This document shows positions 21,959 to 30,352 of a DNA stretch of 64,000 nucleotides, in pieces. The notes under the pieces are model-generated. The model worked only from the letters and a program-made list of their open reading frames with translations, ran no database searches and was not told the origin of the DNA. Positions within the stretch are counted from its first letter, which is position 1, and every line of letters starts with the position of its first letter. The position numbers were made by a program, and so were the translations under genes. This DNA comes from Kutzneria sp. CA-103260 (GTDB taxonomy: Bacteria > Actinomycetota > Actinomycetes > Mycobacteriales > Pseudonocardiaceae), in NCBI RefSeq assembly GCF_018263855.1, contig NZ_CP073318.1, forward strand, positions 9,424,001 to 9,488,000. The letters are read 5' to 3'.

Positions 21959-22398
21959 CCATCAAGATCCACCACCTCCGCCCGGCCCCCGGCGCCAAGA
22001 CGGCGAAGACCCGGGTCGGCCGCGGTGAGGGTTCCAAGGGCAAGACCGCGGGTCGCGGCACCAAGGGCACCGGCGCACGCAAGAACGTGCCGGCTCGCTT
22101 CGAGGGTGGCAACCTGCCGCTGCACATGCGGCTGCCGAAGCTCAAGGGCTTCCGCAACCCGTTCCGCACCGAGTACCAGGTCGTGAACGTCTCCGACGTG
22201 GCCCGCCTGTTCCCGCAGGGCGGCGCCGTCGACGTGGCGGCCCTGGTGACCGCCGGCCTCGTTCGCAAGAACGAGCTGGTCAAGGTGCTGGGCGACGGCG
22301 ACATCGCCGGCGTCAAGCTGGACATCACCGCGCACAAGTTCTCCGGCAGCGCGGTGGAGAAGATCACCGCCGCTGGTGGCACCGTCACCACGCTGTGA
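21955..22398 (+). CDS. rplO: 50S ribosomal protein L15
   Basis: A 147-residue L15, which helps organise 23S rRNA late in assembly. The Gly/Lys-rich N-terminus (RVGRGEGSKGKTAGRGTKGTGAR) and RFEGGNLPLHMRLPK are typical. It is the last gene of the long r-protein transcript and is closed by a terminator, so secY is transcribed separately. Confidence 0.97.
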   Translation: MTIKIHHLRPAPGAKTAKTRVGRGEGSKGKTAGRGTKGTGARKNVPARFEGGNLPLHMRLPKLKGFRNPFRTEYQVVNVSDVARLFPQGGAVDVAALVTAGLVRKNELVKVLGDGDIAGVKLDITAHKFSGSAVEKITAAGGTVTTL

Positions 22399-22417
22399 AC
22401 TGACGCAGTACCGCGAA

Positions 22418-22458
22418 GCGGCCGGCAGGGACTCCTCTCCTGCCGGCCGCTTCTTTTT
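22418..22458 (+). terminator. intrinsic terminator after rplO
   Basis: GCGGCCGGCAGG and CCTGCCGGCCGC form a perfect 12-base stem followed by TTCTTTTT. It is the clearest classical terminator in the window. Confidence 0.92.
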
Positions 22459-22780
22459 GTCTGCTGGTGGGTCGCCTTCGGATGCCTGCGGCCGGCGTAG
22501 AGGTCGCCCAACGGCGAGATGCCGGTCAGGCCCCCGTCCGTTGCCTGCTGCTGGACCGTGGTTCTCAGACGTGGGTCACCAGCGGCTGAACCCGCTCGTC
22601 CGTCTGCGCCAACACCACGGGCGTCTTCGTTGCGGCCGTGGTGATCCGGCGTTCCCGCTCGGCCGCTCGACGGTCGTCGGCAGGGTCGGATTGTCCACTT
22701 CGGGACCCGCCGTTCGGCGGGCTCCGATGATCACCGTGGCTTTATGCCCCGGCGGGGTCCGTAGTGCCGCTCGGGCCTGT
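22459..22780. other. intergenic stretch with no recognised gene
   Basis: Between the rplO terminator and the secY promoter no frame has protein-like composition, start and ribosome binding site. I see no repeat or RNA gene here. Confidence 0.5.
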
Positions 22781-22786
22781 TACAGT
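22778..22786 (+). promoter_or_regulatory. putative extended -10 promoter of secY-adk-map
   Basis: CTGTTACAGT includes a TGT extension directly before TACAGT (22781-22786). No good -35 is seen 17-18 bases upstream, which fits an extended -10 type. Transcription would start near 22793. Confidence 0.5.
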
Positions 22787-22791
22787 CGTGA

Positions 22792-22892
22792 GCACGCTTC
22801 GGGCCCCGCCGGCACGAAGCGTTCCTGGCTTGCTCGCCAGGTCGTCAGCCGACCACGGTCGGACAAGCCGTTCACCGGTCGGAGACCGGTGA
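22792..22892 (+). promoter_or_regulatory. structured secY leader
   Basis: ACGCTTCG pairs with CGAAGCGT near the 5' end. TCACCGGTC-GGA-GACCGGTGA (22872-22892) forms a perfect 9-base stem just five bases before the GAGGAGG ribosome binding site. Such placement could influence secY translation. This is inference. Confidence 0.45.
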
Positions 22893-22909
22893 CGCCGAGG
22901 AGGTCACGC

Positions 22910-24226
22910 GTGCTTGGCGCCTTCCGCTCGGCTCTCGCGACGCCGGACCTGCGCCGCAAGATCCTGTTCACGCTGGGGATCATTGCGCTGTACCGGCTAG
23001 GTTCGCAGATGCCGTCCCCGGGTGTGAGCTTCGCGAACATCCAGCAGTGCATCTCGACCGTGGACCAGAACGGCGGCATCTACGGGCTGATCAGCCTGTT
23101 CAGCGGCGGTGCGCTGCTCCAGCTGTCGGTCTTCTCGCTGGGCATCCTCCCGTACATCACGGCGAGCATCATCATCCAGCTGCTGACGGTGGTGATCCCC
23201 CGCTTCGAGCAGCTGAAGAAGGAAGGCCAGGCCGGCCAGAACAAGCTGACCCAGTACACCCGGTACCTGACGGTCGCGCTGGCGATCCTGCAGTCCACCG
23301 GCATCGTGGCGCTGGCCACCCGCGGCCAGCTGTTCACCAACTGCCAGTCGCAGGTCATTCCGGACCAGGGCCTGTTCACGCTGAGTGTGATCGTCGTCAC
23401 GATGACCGCGGGCACCGCGATCATCATGTGGTTCGGCGAGCTCATCACCGAGCGCGGCGTCGGCAACGGCATGTCGATCCTGATGTTCACCTCGATCGCC
23501 GCCCGCATCCCGCAGGAGGGCCAGACCATCCTGACCCAGGGTGGCGGCCTGGTGTTCACCGCGATCTGCGTGTTCGGTCTGCTGATCATCGGCTTCGTCA
23601 TCTTCCTGGAGCAGGCCCAGCGCCGGATCCCGGTGCAGTACGCCAAGCGGATGATCGGCCGCCGGATGTACGGCGGCACCTCGACCTACCTGCCGCTGAA
23701 GGTCAACCAGGCCGGCGTCATCCCGGTCATCTTCGCCTCCTCGCTGCTCTACCTGCCGCAGCTGGTCATCTCGCTGACCACCAACACCGGCAGCAGCGGC
23801 GGCTGGCAGCAGTGGCTGCAGAGCTACATCGTCGACCCGAAGAGCTGGGGCCACATCGGCCTGTACTTCGGTCTGATCATCTTCTTCACGTACTTCTACG
23901 TGGCGATCACGTTCAACCCGGACGAGCGCGCCGACGAGATGCGCAAGTTCGGCGGCTTCATCCCGGGCATCCGCCCGGGCCGGCCGACCTCGGAGTACCT
24001 GACGTACGTGCTGAACCGGATCACGCTGCCCGGCTCGCTGTACCTGGGCCTCGTGGCCGTGCTGCCGACCTTCTTCCTCAGCGTGACCAGCGGCGGGAAC
24101 GGCTCGAACAACAACTTCCCGTTCGGCGGCACCGCGGTGCTGATCATGGTTGGCGTCGGTCTCGACACGATCAAGCAGATCGAGAGCCAGCTCATGCAGC
24201 GCAACTACGAAGGGTTCCTGCGCTAG
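22910..24226 (+). CDS. secY: preprotein translocase subunit SecY
   Basis: This 438-residue membrane protein forms the Sec channel for protein export and membrane insertion. It has the expected ten hydrophobic segments, from KILFTLGIIALYRLGSQMP to the last near residue 410. GTG at 22910 with GAGGAGG six bases upstream was chosen. In-frame codons further upstream lie in the untranslated leader. It is separated from rplO by a terminator, unlike the enterobacterial spc operon. Its stop overlaps adk by one base. Confidence 0.97.
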   Translation: MLGAFRSALATPDLRRKILFTLGIIALYRLGSQMPSPGVSFANIQQCISTVDQNGGIYGLISLFSGGALLQLSVFSLGILPYITASIIIQLLTVVIPRFEQLKKEGQAGQNKLTQYTRYLTVALAILQSTGIVALATRGQLFTNCQSQVIPDQGLFTLSVIVVTMTAGTAIIMWFGELITERGVGNGMSILMFTSIAARIPQEGQTILTQGGGLVFTAICVFGLLIIGFVIFLEQAQRRIPVQYAKRMIGRRMYGGTSTYLPLKVNQAGVIPVIFASSLLYLPQLVISLTTNTGSSGGWQQWLQSYIVDPKSWGHIGLYFGLIIFFTYFYVAITFNPDERADEMRKFGGFIPGIRPGRPTSEYLTYVLNRITLPGSLYLGLVAVLPTFFLSVTSGGNGSNNNFPFGGTAVLIMVGVGLDTIKQIESQLMQRNYEGFLR

Positions 24227-24777
24227 TGAGACTCGTCCTCGTCGGCCCGCCCGGAGCGGGCAAGGGTACTCAGGCCACCGTGCTCAGCGAGAAGCTCGGG
24301 GTCCCGCACATCTCCACCGGGGACTTGTTCCGGGCCAACATCGCCGAGGAGACCCCGCTCGGCCAGGAAGCCAAGAAGTACCTGGACACCGGCGCCCTGG
24401 TGCCGGACTCGGTGACCAACGCGATGGTCAAGGACCGGCTGGCCCATTCCGACGCCAAGGCCGGCTTCCTGCTCGACGGCTTCCCGCGCAACACCGCCCA
24501 GGCCGACGTGCTGGCCGGCATCCTGGCCGAGAACGACGAGTCACTTGACGCCGTGCTGGAGCTGGACGTGCCCGAGGACGTTGTCGTCGGGCGGCTGCTG
24601 GCCCGTGGCCGGGCCGACGACACCGAAGAGGTCGTGCGGCACCGCCAGGAGGTCTACCGGTCGGCCACCCGGCCGCTGCTGGACTACTACCAGGAGATCC
24701 TGGTGACGGTGGACGCCGTCGGCGAGGTCAGCGAGATCACCGAGCGGGCGCTCAAGGCGCTGCGCGCTGGAGCCTGA
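24226..24777 (+). CDS. adk: adenylate kinase, short form
   Basis: A 183-residue enzyme interconverting ATP + AMP and 2 ADP. The P-loop GPPGAGKGT begins at residue 7. STGDLFR and the DGFPRN motif bind AMP. The LID is the short ARGRADDTEEVVRHR type without zinc cysteines, as in actinobacteria. GTG at 24226 overlaps the secY stop. It is co-transcribed with secY and map. Confidence 0.97.
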   Translation: MRLVLVGPPGAGKGTQATVLSEKLGVPHISTGDLFRANIAEETPLGQEAKKYLDTGALVPDSVTNAMVKDRLAHSDAKAGFLLDGFPRNTAQADVLAGILAENDESLDAVLELDVPEDVVVGRLLARGRADDTEEVVRHRQEVYRSATRPLLDYYQEILVTVDAVGEVSEITERALKALRAGA

Positions 24778-24778
24778 G

Positions 24779-25570
24779 TTGCTCAAGCGAGGTCGCGGTA
24801 TCGAGATCAAGACGCGCGGTGAGCTGGAGGCAATGCGGGCGGCCGGAATCGTGGTCGCCCGCTGCCTGTCCCTGATGTCCGAGCGCGCCGCCGCCGGCGT
24901 CAGCACCGCCGAGCTGGACGAACTGGCCGAGCAGACCATCCGGGACGCCGGGGCCGTGCCCTCCTTCAAGGGCTACCACGGCTTTCCCGCGTCCATCTGC
25001 GCGTCGGTCAACGAGCAGGTCGTGCACGGCATCCCCAGCCGCTCCCAGGTGCTGGCCGACGGAGACCTCATCTCCATCGACTGCGGCGCCATTCTCGAGG
25101 GCTGGCACGGCGACGCCGCCGTCACCGTGCTGATCGGCTCGGCCTCCGAGGCCGACCAGAAGCTCTCCGCGGCCACCCGGGCCTCCATGCTCGCCGGTAT
25201 CGAGGCCGCCGTCGTTGGCGCCCGCCTCACCGACATCTCCTTCGCAATCGAGGGCTCGGTGCTGCGCTCCGACGAGGCCGACGGCATCGAGTACGGCATC
25301 GTCACCGACTACGGCGGCCACGGCATCGGCACCCAGATGCACATGGAGCCCTACCTGCCCAACTTCGGCAAGCCCGGCAAGGGCCCCCGGCTCAAGGCCG
25401 GCATGGCCATCGCCATCGAGCCGATGCTGACCCTGGGCAGTGACCAGACCAAGGAACTCGACGACGGCTGGACCGTCATCACCGCCGACGGCACCCGCGC
25501 CGCCCATTGGGAGCACTCCGTCGCCATCACCGACGAAGGCCCCTGGATCCTCACCGCCCCCGAGGACTGA
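24779..25570 (+). CDS. map: methionine aminopeptidase, type I
   Basis: A 263-residue metalloprotease that removes the initiator methionine. The metal ligands are seen in order: Asp in SIDCGA, Asp in WHGDAAV, His in GGHGIG, Glu in AIEPML and Glu in HWEHSVA. The best start is TTG at 24779, two bases after adk, giving MLKRGRGIEIKTRGELEAMR. No better start lies nearby. It ends the secY operon. Its 3' end overlaps the decayed gene on the other strand. Confidence 0.95.
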   Translation: MLKRGRGIEIKTRGELEAMRAAGIVVARCLSLMSERAAAGVSTAELDELAEQTIRDAGAVPSFKGYHGFPASICASVNEQVVHGIPSRSQVLADGDLISIDCGAILEGWHGDAAVTVLIGSASEADQKLSAATRASMLAGIEAAVVGARLTDISFAIEGSVLRSDEADGIEYGIVTDYGGHGIGTQMHMEPYLPNFGKPGKGPRLKAGMAIAIEPMLTLGSDQTKELDDGWTVITADGTRAAHWEHSVAITDEGPWILTAPED

Positions 25571-26208
25571 TCGCCAGCAGGCGCCGAGCCTCGGGCAGTT
25601 CTGCCGTGCCCAGGTCGGTGAACAGCTTCACGGCCCGGTCCATGCCGGCCTGCCCACCCTCGCGATTGCCCACCGCCCACTGCGCGAGTCCGGTGGCGTA
25701 CGTCGCGGTGGCCTCGCCGATCGGCTGTTTGGTCCGCACATAGTTTCAAGGCCCTGCGTGCGGAGCGGCCCGCCTCGTAGGGCGCGCCGAGGTCGAGTTG
25801 GGCGAGCGCCAGCTCGGTGAGGGCCATCCAGGGAATCCGCAGCCGGTATGTCGTCTGTCGCAGCACACGGAGTGCGCTGGTGATGACCTCGTCATGGCGG
25901 CCGAGGTCGACGGCCAGTGCGCAACGGTGGGCAAGGACGTCGAGACGGTGCTCGGCAAGCGTTTGCGTTTCGATGATGGCTGGGTCGTCGAGGGCCTTGC
26001 GCAGGCGCATGACATAGGTGCGGAGGGTGTTGCGGGCGCCGGCGGGCGGGGTGGAGCCCCAGAGACGGTCGATGAGCTCGCCGGCAGGGACAAGTTGCCC
26101 GGTGTGCAGAGCAAGGACCGCCAGCAGGGCGCGCTGTTTGGCGGCGTTGACCGGCACTTCTACGCCGTCCCGAACGACACGGAGTGGTCCGAGCACATGG
26201 AACTCCAC
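25551..26208 (-). pseudogene. decayed SARP/AfsR-type transcriptional regulator
   Basis: The minus-strand frame from GTG at 26208 encodes an OmpR-like winged helix typical of SARP regulators (FHVLGPLRVVRDG, then RALLAVLALHTGQLV and RLWGSTPPAGARNTLRTYVMRLRKAL, residues 1-95). It then jumps to a fragment resembling the second half of the BTAD domain (AEHRLDVLAHRCALAVDLGRH). TPR-like sequence follows, which continues only after a frame change near 25745 (YVRTKQPIGEATATYATGLAQ). The first BTAD half and any NB-ARC domain are missing, and no good ribosome binding site is present. Internal deletion plus frameshift implies loss of function. Confidence 0.75.
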
Positions 26209-26286
26209 ACCGGGATTGTGCCGGGCGGGACCGACAGGCCGTCCGCAACGGTGTTACGGAACGCGGGCGACTGGCAGGATGGAGGG

Positions 26287-26757
26287 GTGGAGCAGCCAGT
26301 GCCGCAGGACGCGAGGCGAGTGTCGGACGCGGACCGGGGGATGGTGGCCGGCCAGCTCAAGAAGGCGCACGCGGAGGGGCGTCTCGACCTGGACGAGTTC
26401 GACGAGCGGACCCGCAAGGTGTGGGAGGCGCGGACCTTCGGCGAACTGGCGGCGGTGACCTCGGACCTGCCGGACGTGCGTCAGCCGGTGCCCTGGTCGC
26501 GGTCGGAGCTGGTGCCCGAGCCGACCATCGAGTCGACCAGCGAGGTAGTCCGGCGGCCGCGTGGGCCGGGGGCGACGGTGATGCGGGTCGCGACCGGGGC
26601 CTGGTTCGCGGCCAGCCTGGTGAACTTCGTGATCTGGCTGATCGTGGTCTTCTCCGATGGCCTGGTCTACCCGTGGTGGATCTGGGTCGCCGGCCCCTGG
26701 GGAGCGCTGCTGGTGGCGGGCTACATCCTGGGCATCGGCCGCGACAACCGGAGCTGA
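26287..26757 (+). CDS. DUF1707 membrane protein
   Basis: A 156-residue protein. Residues 9-60 are a DUF1707/SHOCT-like domain (RVSDADRGMVAGQLKKAHAEGRLDLDEFDERT). A linker follows, then two hydrophobic segments at about 100-145 (SLVNFVIWLIVVFSDGLVYPWWIWVAGPWG). The family is widespread in actinobacteria and its function is unknown. The GTG start at 26287 comes just after GGATGGAG. It diverges from the broken SARP gene. Confidence 0.82.
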   Translation: MEQPVPQDARRVSDADRGMVAGQLKKAHAEGRLDLDEFDERTRKVWEARTFGELAAVTSDLPDVRQPVPWSRSELVPEPTIESTSEVVRRPRGPGATVMRVATGAWFAASLVNFVIWLIVVFSDGLVYPWWIWVAGPWGALLVAGYILGIGRDNRS

Positions 26758-26836
26758 CGCCGGCTGCGGATGGCTGGCCTGGCCGCCGGAGGGCGGCGGC
26801 TCTGGCAGCCATCAGGGGCGTGACCTGCGCCTCGAT

Positions 26837-26865
26837 TTGGGGAAGTTGGACCTCCGCCGTACACT
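26837..26865 (+). promoter_or_regulatory. promoter of infA
   Basis: TTGGGG (26837-26842), a 17-base spacer and TACACT (26860-26865) lie about 145 bases before infA. Start is expected near 26872. The rest of the 26758-27011 gap shows no gene. Confidence 0.6.
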
Positions 26866-27011
26866 GGATTGACGGCGCACTCGTCGCGTCGATTCCGTCG
26901 TGCCTGCGGTGATCTTGAGGTCGCCGCGTTCGTGATCTCGGTGGGCGATCGGAGTCGGGGTGTCGCGCGGGCCGCACACCAGTCATACCACCGTCACGAA
27001 ACGCGGAGGAC

Positions 27012-27233
27012 ATGGGCAAGAAGGACGGGGCCATCGAGGTCGAGGGCCGCGTGGTCGAGCCACTCCCCAACGCGATGTTCCGAGTCGAGTTGGAGAACGG
27101 CCACAAGGTTCTCGCACACATCAGCGGCAAGATGCGGCAGCACTACATCCGTATCCTGCCGGAGGACCGGGTTGTCGTGGAGCTGTCGCCCTACGACCTG
27201 TCCCGCGGCCGAATCGTCTACCGCTACAAGTGA
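27012..27233 (+). CDS. infA: translation initiation factor IF-1
   Basis: A 73-residue OB-fold protein that occupies the ribosomal A site during initiation. GKKDGAIEVEGRVVEPLPNAMFRVELENGH is diagnostic. ATG at 27012 follows GCGGAGGAC. It is upstream of rpmJ, as in most actinobacteria. Confidence 0.98.
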   Translation: MGKKDGAIEVEGRVVEPLPNAMFRVELENGHKVLAHISGKMRQHYIRILPEDRVVVELSPYDLSRGRIVYRYK

Positions 27234-27284
27234 GGTTAGGGATGTGGGGGCGCATGCTTCGCCTGAGCACCCCTAACGGCGCTC

Positions 27285-27358
27285 ACTGGGGGCCTGGCCC
27301 CCAGACCCCCACACCGGGGGCAAGCCCCCGGACCCCCACTCCGGGGACCGGACGCCGG
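27285..27358. repeat. REP-like G/C palindromic repeats between infA and rpmJ
   Basis: Runs of ACTGGGGGC, GACCCCCAC, CCGGGGGC and GCCCCCGG alternate and can form several nested hairpins over about 70 bases. It resembles short extragenic palindromes found between actinobacterial genes. A terminator after infA or an mRNA stabiliser are possible roles. Confidence 0.5.
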
Positions 27359-27393
27359 GCCCCATACACCACGCAAAGCAGGAGTGCACGACC

Positions 27394-27507
27394 GTGAAGG
27401 TCCAGCCGAGCGTCAAGAAGATCTGCGACAAGTGCAAGGTGATCCGCCGCCACGGCCGGGTCATGGTGATCTGCGACAACCTGCGCCACAAGCAGCGCCA
27501 GGGCTGA
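27394..27507 (+). CDS. rpmJ: 50S ribosomal protein L36, zinc form
   Basis: A 37-residue L36, too short for most gene finders. It reads KVQPSVKKICDKCKV at the start and ends RHKQRQG. The zinc set is C-x2-C-x12-C-x4-H (Cys11, 14, 27 and His32). GTG at 27394 follows AGCAGGAG at a suitable distance. It precedes rpsM as in other bacteria. Confidence 0.95.
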   Translation: MKVQPSVKKICDKCKVIRRHGRVMVICDNLRHKQRQG

Positions 27508-27731
27508 TCACCGAACCCTGTACTCGTCGCTGATCCACTCAGTGGACGCGACCACAAGTACACACACCTCCTCGACCCTGCTGGGTGCCCACGGCACTCG
27601 GCTCACCCCCGGACTCCAGGCCGGGGCTGGGACAGCGCCCGCGCGAGCGGGCGTATCGGCACAGCGAGTCGGTCCCGGAACGGACGAGGAGCAGACCTGG
27701 AGCGACGAACAAGTGAGGAGCAGTACGCCGC

Positions 27732-28112
27732 ATGGCACGACTCGCTGGCGTCGACCTCCCCCGCGAGAAGCGGATGGAGATCGCGCTGACCTACATCTTC
27801 GGCATTGGCCGGACTCGCTCGAAGGAGCTCCTGGCCGCGACGGGCATCAGCCCGGACCTGCGGGCCAAGGACCTGGGCGACGACGACCTCGCCAAGCTGC
27901 GTGAGCACATCGAGGCCAACTACAAGGTCGAGGGTGACCTCCGCCGCGAGGTCCAGGCCGACATCCGTCGCAAGATGGAGATCGGCTGCTACGAGGGGCT
28001 TCGGCACCGTCGTGGGCTTCCCGTGCGCGGTCAGCGGACGAAGACCAACGCCCGCACCCGCAAGGGCCCGAAGAAGACGGTGGCCGGCAAGAAGAAGGCC
28101 GGTAAGAAGTAA
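27732..28112 (+). CDS. rpsM: 30S ribosomal protein S13
   Basis: A 126-residue S13 at the top of the 30S head, contacting the P-site tRNA through its basic tail. ARLAGVDLPREKRMEIALTYIFGIGRT and RHRRGLPVRGQRTKTNARTRKGP are diagnostic. ATG at 27732 follows GTGAGGAGCAG. It starts the alpha operon after a leader of up to about 220 bases. Confidence 0.98.
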   Translation: MARLAGVDLPREKRMEIALTYIFGIGRTRSKELLAATGISPDLRAKDLGDDDLAKLREHIEANYKVEGDLRREVQADIRRKMEIGCYEGLRHRRGLPVRGQRTKTNARTRKGPKKTVAGKKKAGKK

Positions 28113-28141
28113 CCCCCGCTAGCTAGGAGATCTCCGAAGAA

Positions 28142-28549
28142 ATGCCACCCAAGACTCGCTCCGGCGCCGGGGTCAAGAAGGTCCGGCGCAAGGAGAAGAA
28201 GAACGTCTCGCACGGGCACGCCCACATCAAGAGCACGTTCAACAACACGATCGTCTCCATCACGGACCCGACCGGCGCGGTCATCGCGTGGGCCTCGGCC
28301 GGCCACGTCGGCTTCAAGGGCTCGCGTAAGTCCACGCCGTTCGCCGCGCAGATGGCCGCCGAGAACGCCGCCCGCAAGGCGGCCGAGCACGGCATGCGCA
28401 AGGTCGACGTGTTCGTGAAGGGCCCCGGCTCCGGCCGGGAGACCGCGATCCGTTCGCTGCAGGCGGCGGGCCTCGAGGTCGGAACCATCCAGGACGTGAC
28501 CCCGCAGCCCCACAACGGCTGCCGCCCGCCCAAGCGGCGCCGGGTCTAG
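28142..28549 (+). CDS. rpsK: 30S ribosomal protein S11
   Basis: A 135-residue S11 on the 30S platform, near the E site. HIKSTFNNTIVSITDPTGAVIAWASAG and the C-terminal PHNGCRPPKRRRV are canonical. CTAGGAG precedes the ATG. Confidence 0.98.
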   Translation: MPPKTRSGAGVKKVRRKEKKNVSHGHAHIKSTFNNTIVSITDPTGAVIAWASAGHVGFKGSRKSTPFAAQMAAENAARKAAEHGMRKVDVFVKGPGSGRETAIRSLQAAGLEVGTIQDVTPQPHNGCRPPKRRRV

Positions 28550-28572
28550 GGCACGGGGAGGAGTAAGCACAG

Positions 28573-29178
28573 ATGGCTCGTTACACCGGCCCCGCGACGC
28601 GCATCTCGCGTCGTCTCAAGGTTGACCTCGTCGGCGGCGACCAGGCTTTCGAGCGCCGTCCGTACCCGCCCGGCCAGCACGGCCGCGGCCGCATCAAGGA
28701 GTCCGAGTACCTCCTGCAGATGCAGGAGAAGCAGAAGGCTCGCTACACCTACGGCGTGCTGGAGCGTCAGTTCCGCCGCTACTACGAGGAAGCGGTTCGC
28801 AAGTCCGGCAAGACCGGTGAGAACCTGCTGCAGATCCTCGAGTCGCGGCTGGACAACGTCATCTACCGCGCCGGTCTGGCCCGCACCCGCCGCCAGGCCC
28901 GCCAGCTGGTCAGCCACGGTCACTTCATCGTGAACGGCCACAAGGTGAACATCCCCAGCTACCGGGTGTCCAAGTGGGACATCATCGACGTGAAGCCGAA
29001 GTCGCTGCCGACGCTGCCCTTCGAGGTGGCCAAGGCGACGTTCGGCGACCGCCCGGTCCCGGCTTGGCTCCAGGTGGTTCCGTCCTCCCTGCGTGTTCTG
29101 GTGCACCAGCTCCCCGAGCGGGCCCAGATCGACACGCCGGTGTCGGAGCAGCTGATCGTCGAGCTGTACTCGAAGTGA
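28573..29178 (+). CDS. rpsD: 30S ribosomal protein S4, zinc-independent
   Basis: A 201-residue S4, a primary 16S binder that affects fidelity. The S4 RNA-binding domain (LESRLDNVIYRAGLARTRRQARQLVSHGH) is near residues 92-120. No cysteines occur, so this is the zinc-independent form. In enteric bacteria S4 represses the alpha operon. Confidence 0.98.
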   Translation: MARYTGPATRISRRLKVDLVGGDQAFERRPYPPGQHGRGRIKESEYLLQMQEKQKARYTYGVLERQFRRYYEEAVRKSGKTGENLLQILESRLDNVIYRAGLARTRRQARQLVSHGHFIVNGHKVNIPSYRVSKWDIIDVKPKSLPTLPFEVAKATFGDRPVPAWLQVVPSSLRVLVHQLPERAQIDTPVSEQLIVELYSK

Positions 29179-29184
29179 TCCCTT

Positions 29185-29216
29185 CCGGCGCGGCCGCCTT
29201 CGGGTGGCCGCGCCGG
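29185..29216 (+). other. hairpin between rpsD and rpoA
   Basis: CCGGCGCGGCC / GGCCGCGCCGG is an 11-base perfect stem with a 10-base loop, 7 bases after the rpsD stop. No T-run follows. It may modulate the ratio of r-protein to rpoA expression. Confidence 0.5.
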
Positions 29217-29264
29217 GACTCGGTCGACGTCAAATAGCGGGCGTCGTACGAAAGAAGGTAAGCA

Positions 29265-30320
29265 GTGCTCATCTCTCAGCGACCCACGCTCGCCGAGGAG
29301 CCCATCAACGACACCCGGTCCCGGTTCGTCATCGAGCCGCTGGAGCCCGGGTTCGGCTACACGTTGGGCAACTCGATCCGGCGCACGCTGCTGTCGTCCA
29401 TCCCGGGCGCGGCCGTGACCAGCATCCGGATCGACGGCGTGCTGCACGAGTTCACCACGGTTCCCGGGGTGAAGGAGGATGTCACCGACATCATCCTGAA
29501 CCTCAAGGAGCTGGTCGTGTCCTCCGAGGAGGACGAGCCGGTGACCATGTACCTGCGCAAGCAGGGGCCCGGCGCGGTGACCGCGGGCGACATCGTGCCT
29601 CCGGCGGGTGTCACCGTGCACAACCCCGACCTGCACATCGCCACTCTCAACGCCAAGGGCAAGCTGGAGATCGAGCTCGTCGTCGAGCGCGGTCGCGGCT
29701 ACGTCCCGGCGGTGCAGAACAAGCAGGCCGGCGCCGAGATCGGCCGGATCCCGGTCGACTCGATCTACTCGCCGGTGCTGAAGGTGACCTACAAGGTCGA
29801 GGCGACCCGTGTCGAGCAGCGCACCGACTTCGACAAGCTGATCCTGGACGTGGAGACCAAGCCGTCGATCACGCCCCGGGACGCCGTCGCCTCCGCGGGC
29901 AAGACGCTGGTGGAGCTCTTCGGGCTGGCCCGTGAGCTCAACGTCGACGCTGAGGGCATCGAGATCGGCCCGTCGCCGGCCGAGGCGGACACCATCGCCG
30001 CGTTCGCGATGCCGATCGAGGACCTGGACCTCACCGTCCGGTCCTACAACTGCCTCAAGCGTGAGGGCATCCACACCGTCGGGGAGCTGGTCTCGCGCAG
30101 CGAGGCCGACCTGCTCGACATCCGCAACTTCGGCGCCAAGTCGATCGACGAGGTCAAGCTCAAGCTCGTCGGCCTCGGCCTCGCGCTGAAGGACAGCCCG
30201 CCCGGATTCGACCCGTCGGTCGCCGCGACCGACTTCCCGGCCGACGCCGGCTGGTCGGACGCGGGTGTGGACAGCCACCACGACGACGGCCAGGACTACG
30301 CAGAGACTGAGCAGCTCTGA
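29265..30320 (+). CDS. rpoA: RNA polymerase alpha subunit
   Basis: A 351-residue subunit that dimerises to start polymerase assembly. The N-terminal domain has EPLEPGFGYTLGNSIRRTLLSS. The C-terminal domain has DLDLTVRSYNCLKREGIHTVGELV, the DNA- and activator-binding surface. The tail is acidic and extends past the core. GTG at 29265 follows AGAAGGTAAGCA. Confidence 0.98.
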   Translation: MLISQRPTLAEEPINDTRSRFVIEPLEPGFGYTLGNSIRRTLLSSIPGAAVTSIRIDGVLHEFTTVPGVKEDVTDIILNLKELVVSSEEDEPVTMYLRKQGPGAVTAGDIVPPAGVTVHNPDLHIATLNAKGKLEIELVVERGRGYVPAVQNKQAGAEIGRIPVDSIYSPVLKVTYKVEATRVEQRTDFDKLILDVETKPSITPRDAVASAGKTLVELFGLARELNVDAEGIEIGPSPAEADTIAAFAMPIEDLDLTVRSYNCLKREGIHTVGELVSRSEADLLDIRNFGAKSIDEVKLKLVGLGLALKDSPPGFDPSVAATDFPADAGWSDAGVDSHHDDGQDYAETEQL

Positions 30321-30352
30321 CCCAGCTGTTCTAGACCACAGGAGCAACGGAA

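Noticed and set aside
22376..22909. 178-codon N-terminal extension of SecY
   Set aside because: It would run through the rplO terminator and the untranslated leader. GTG at 22910 has GAGGAGG and yields the usual SecY start.
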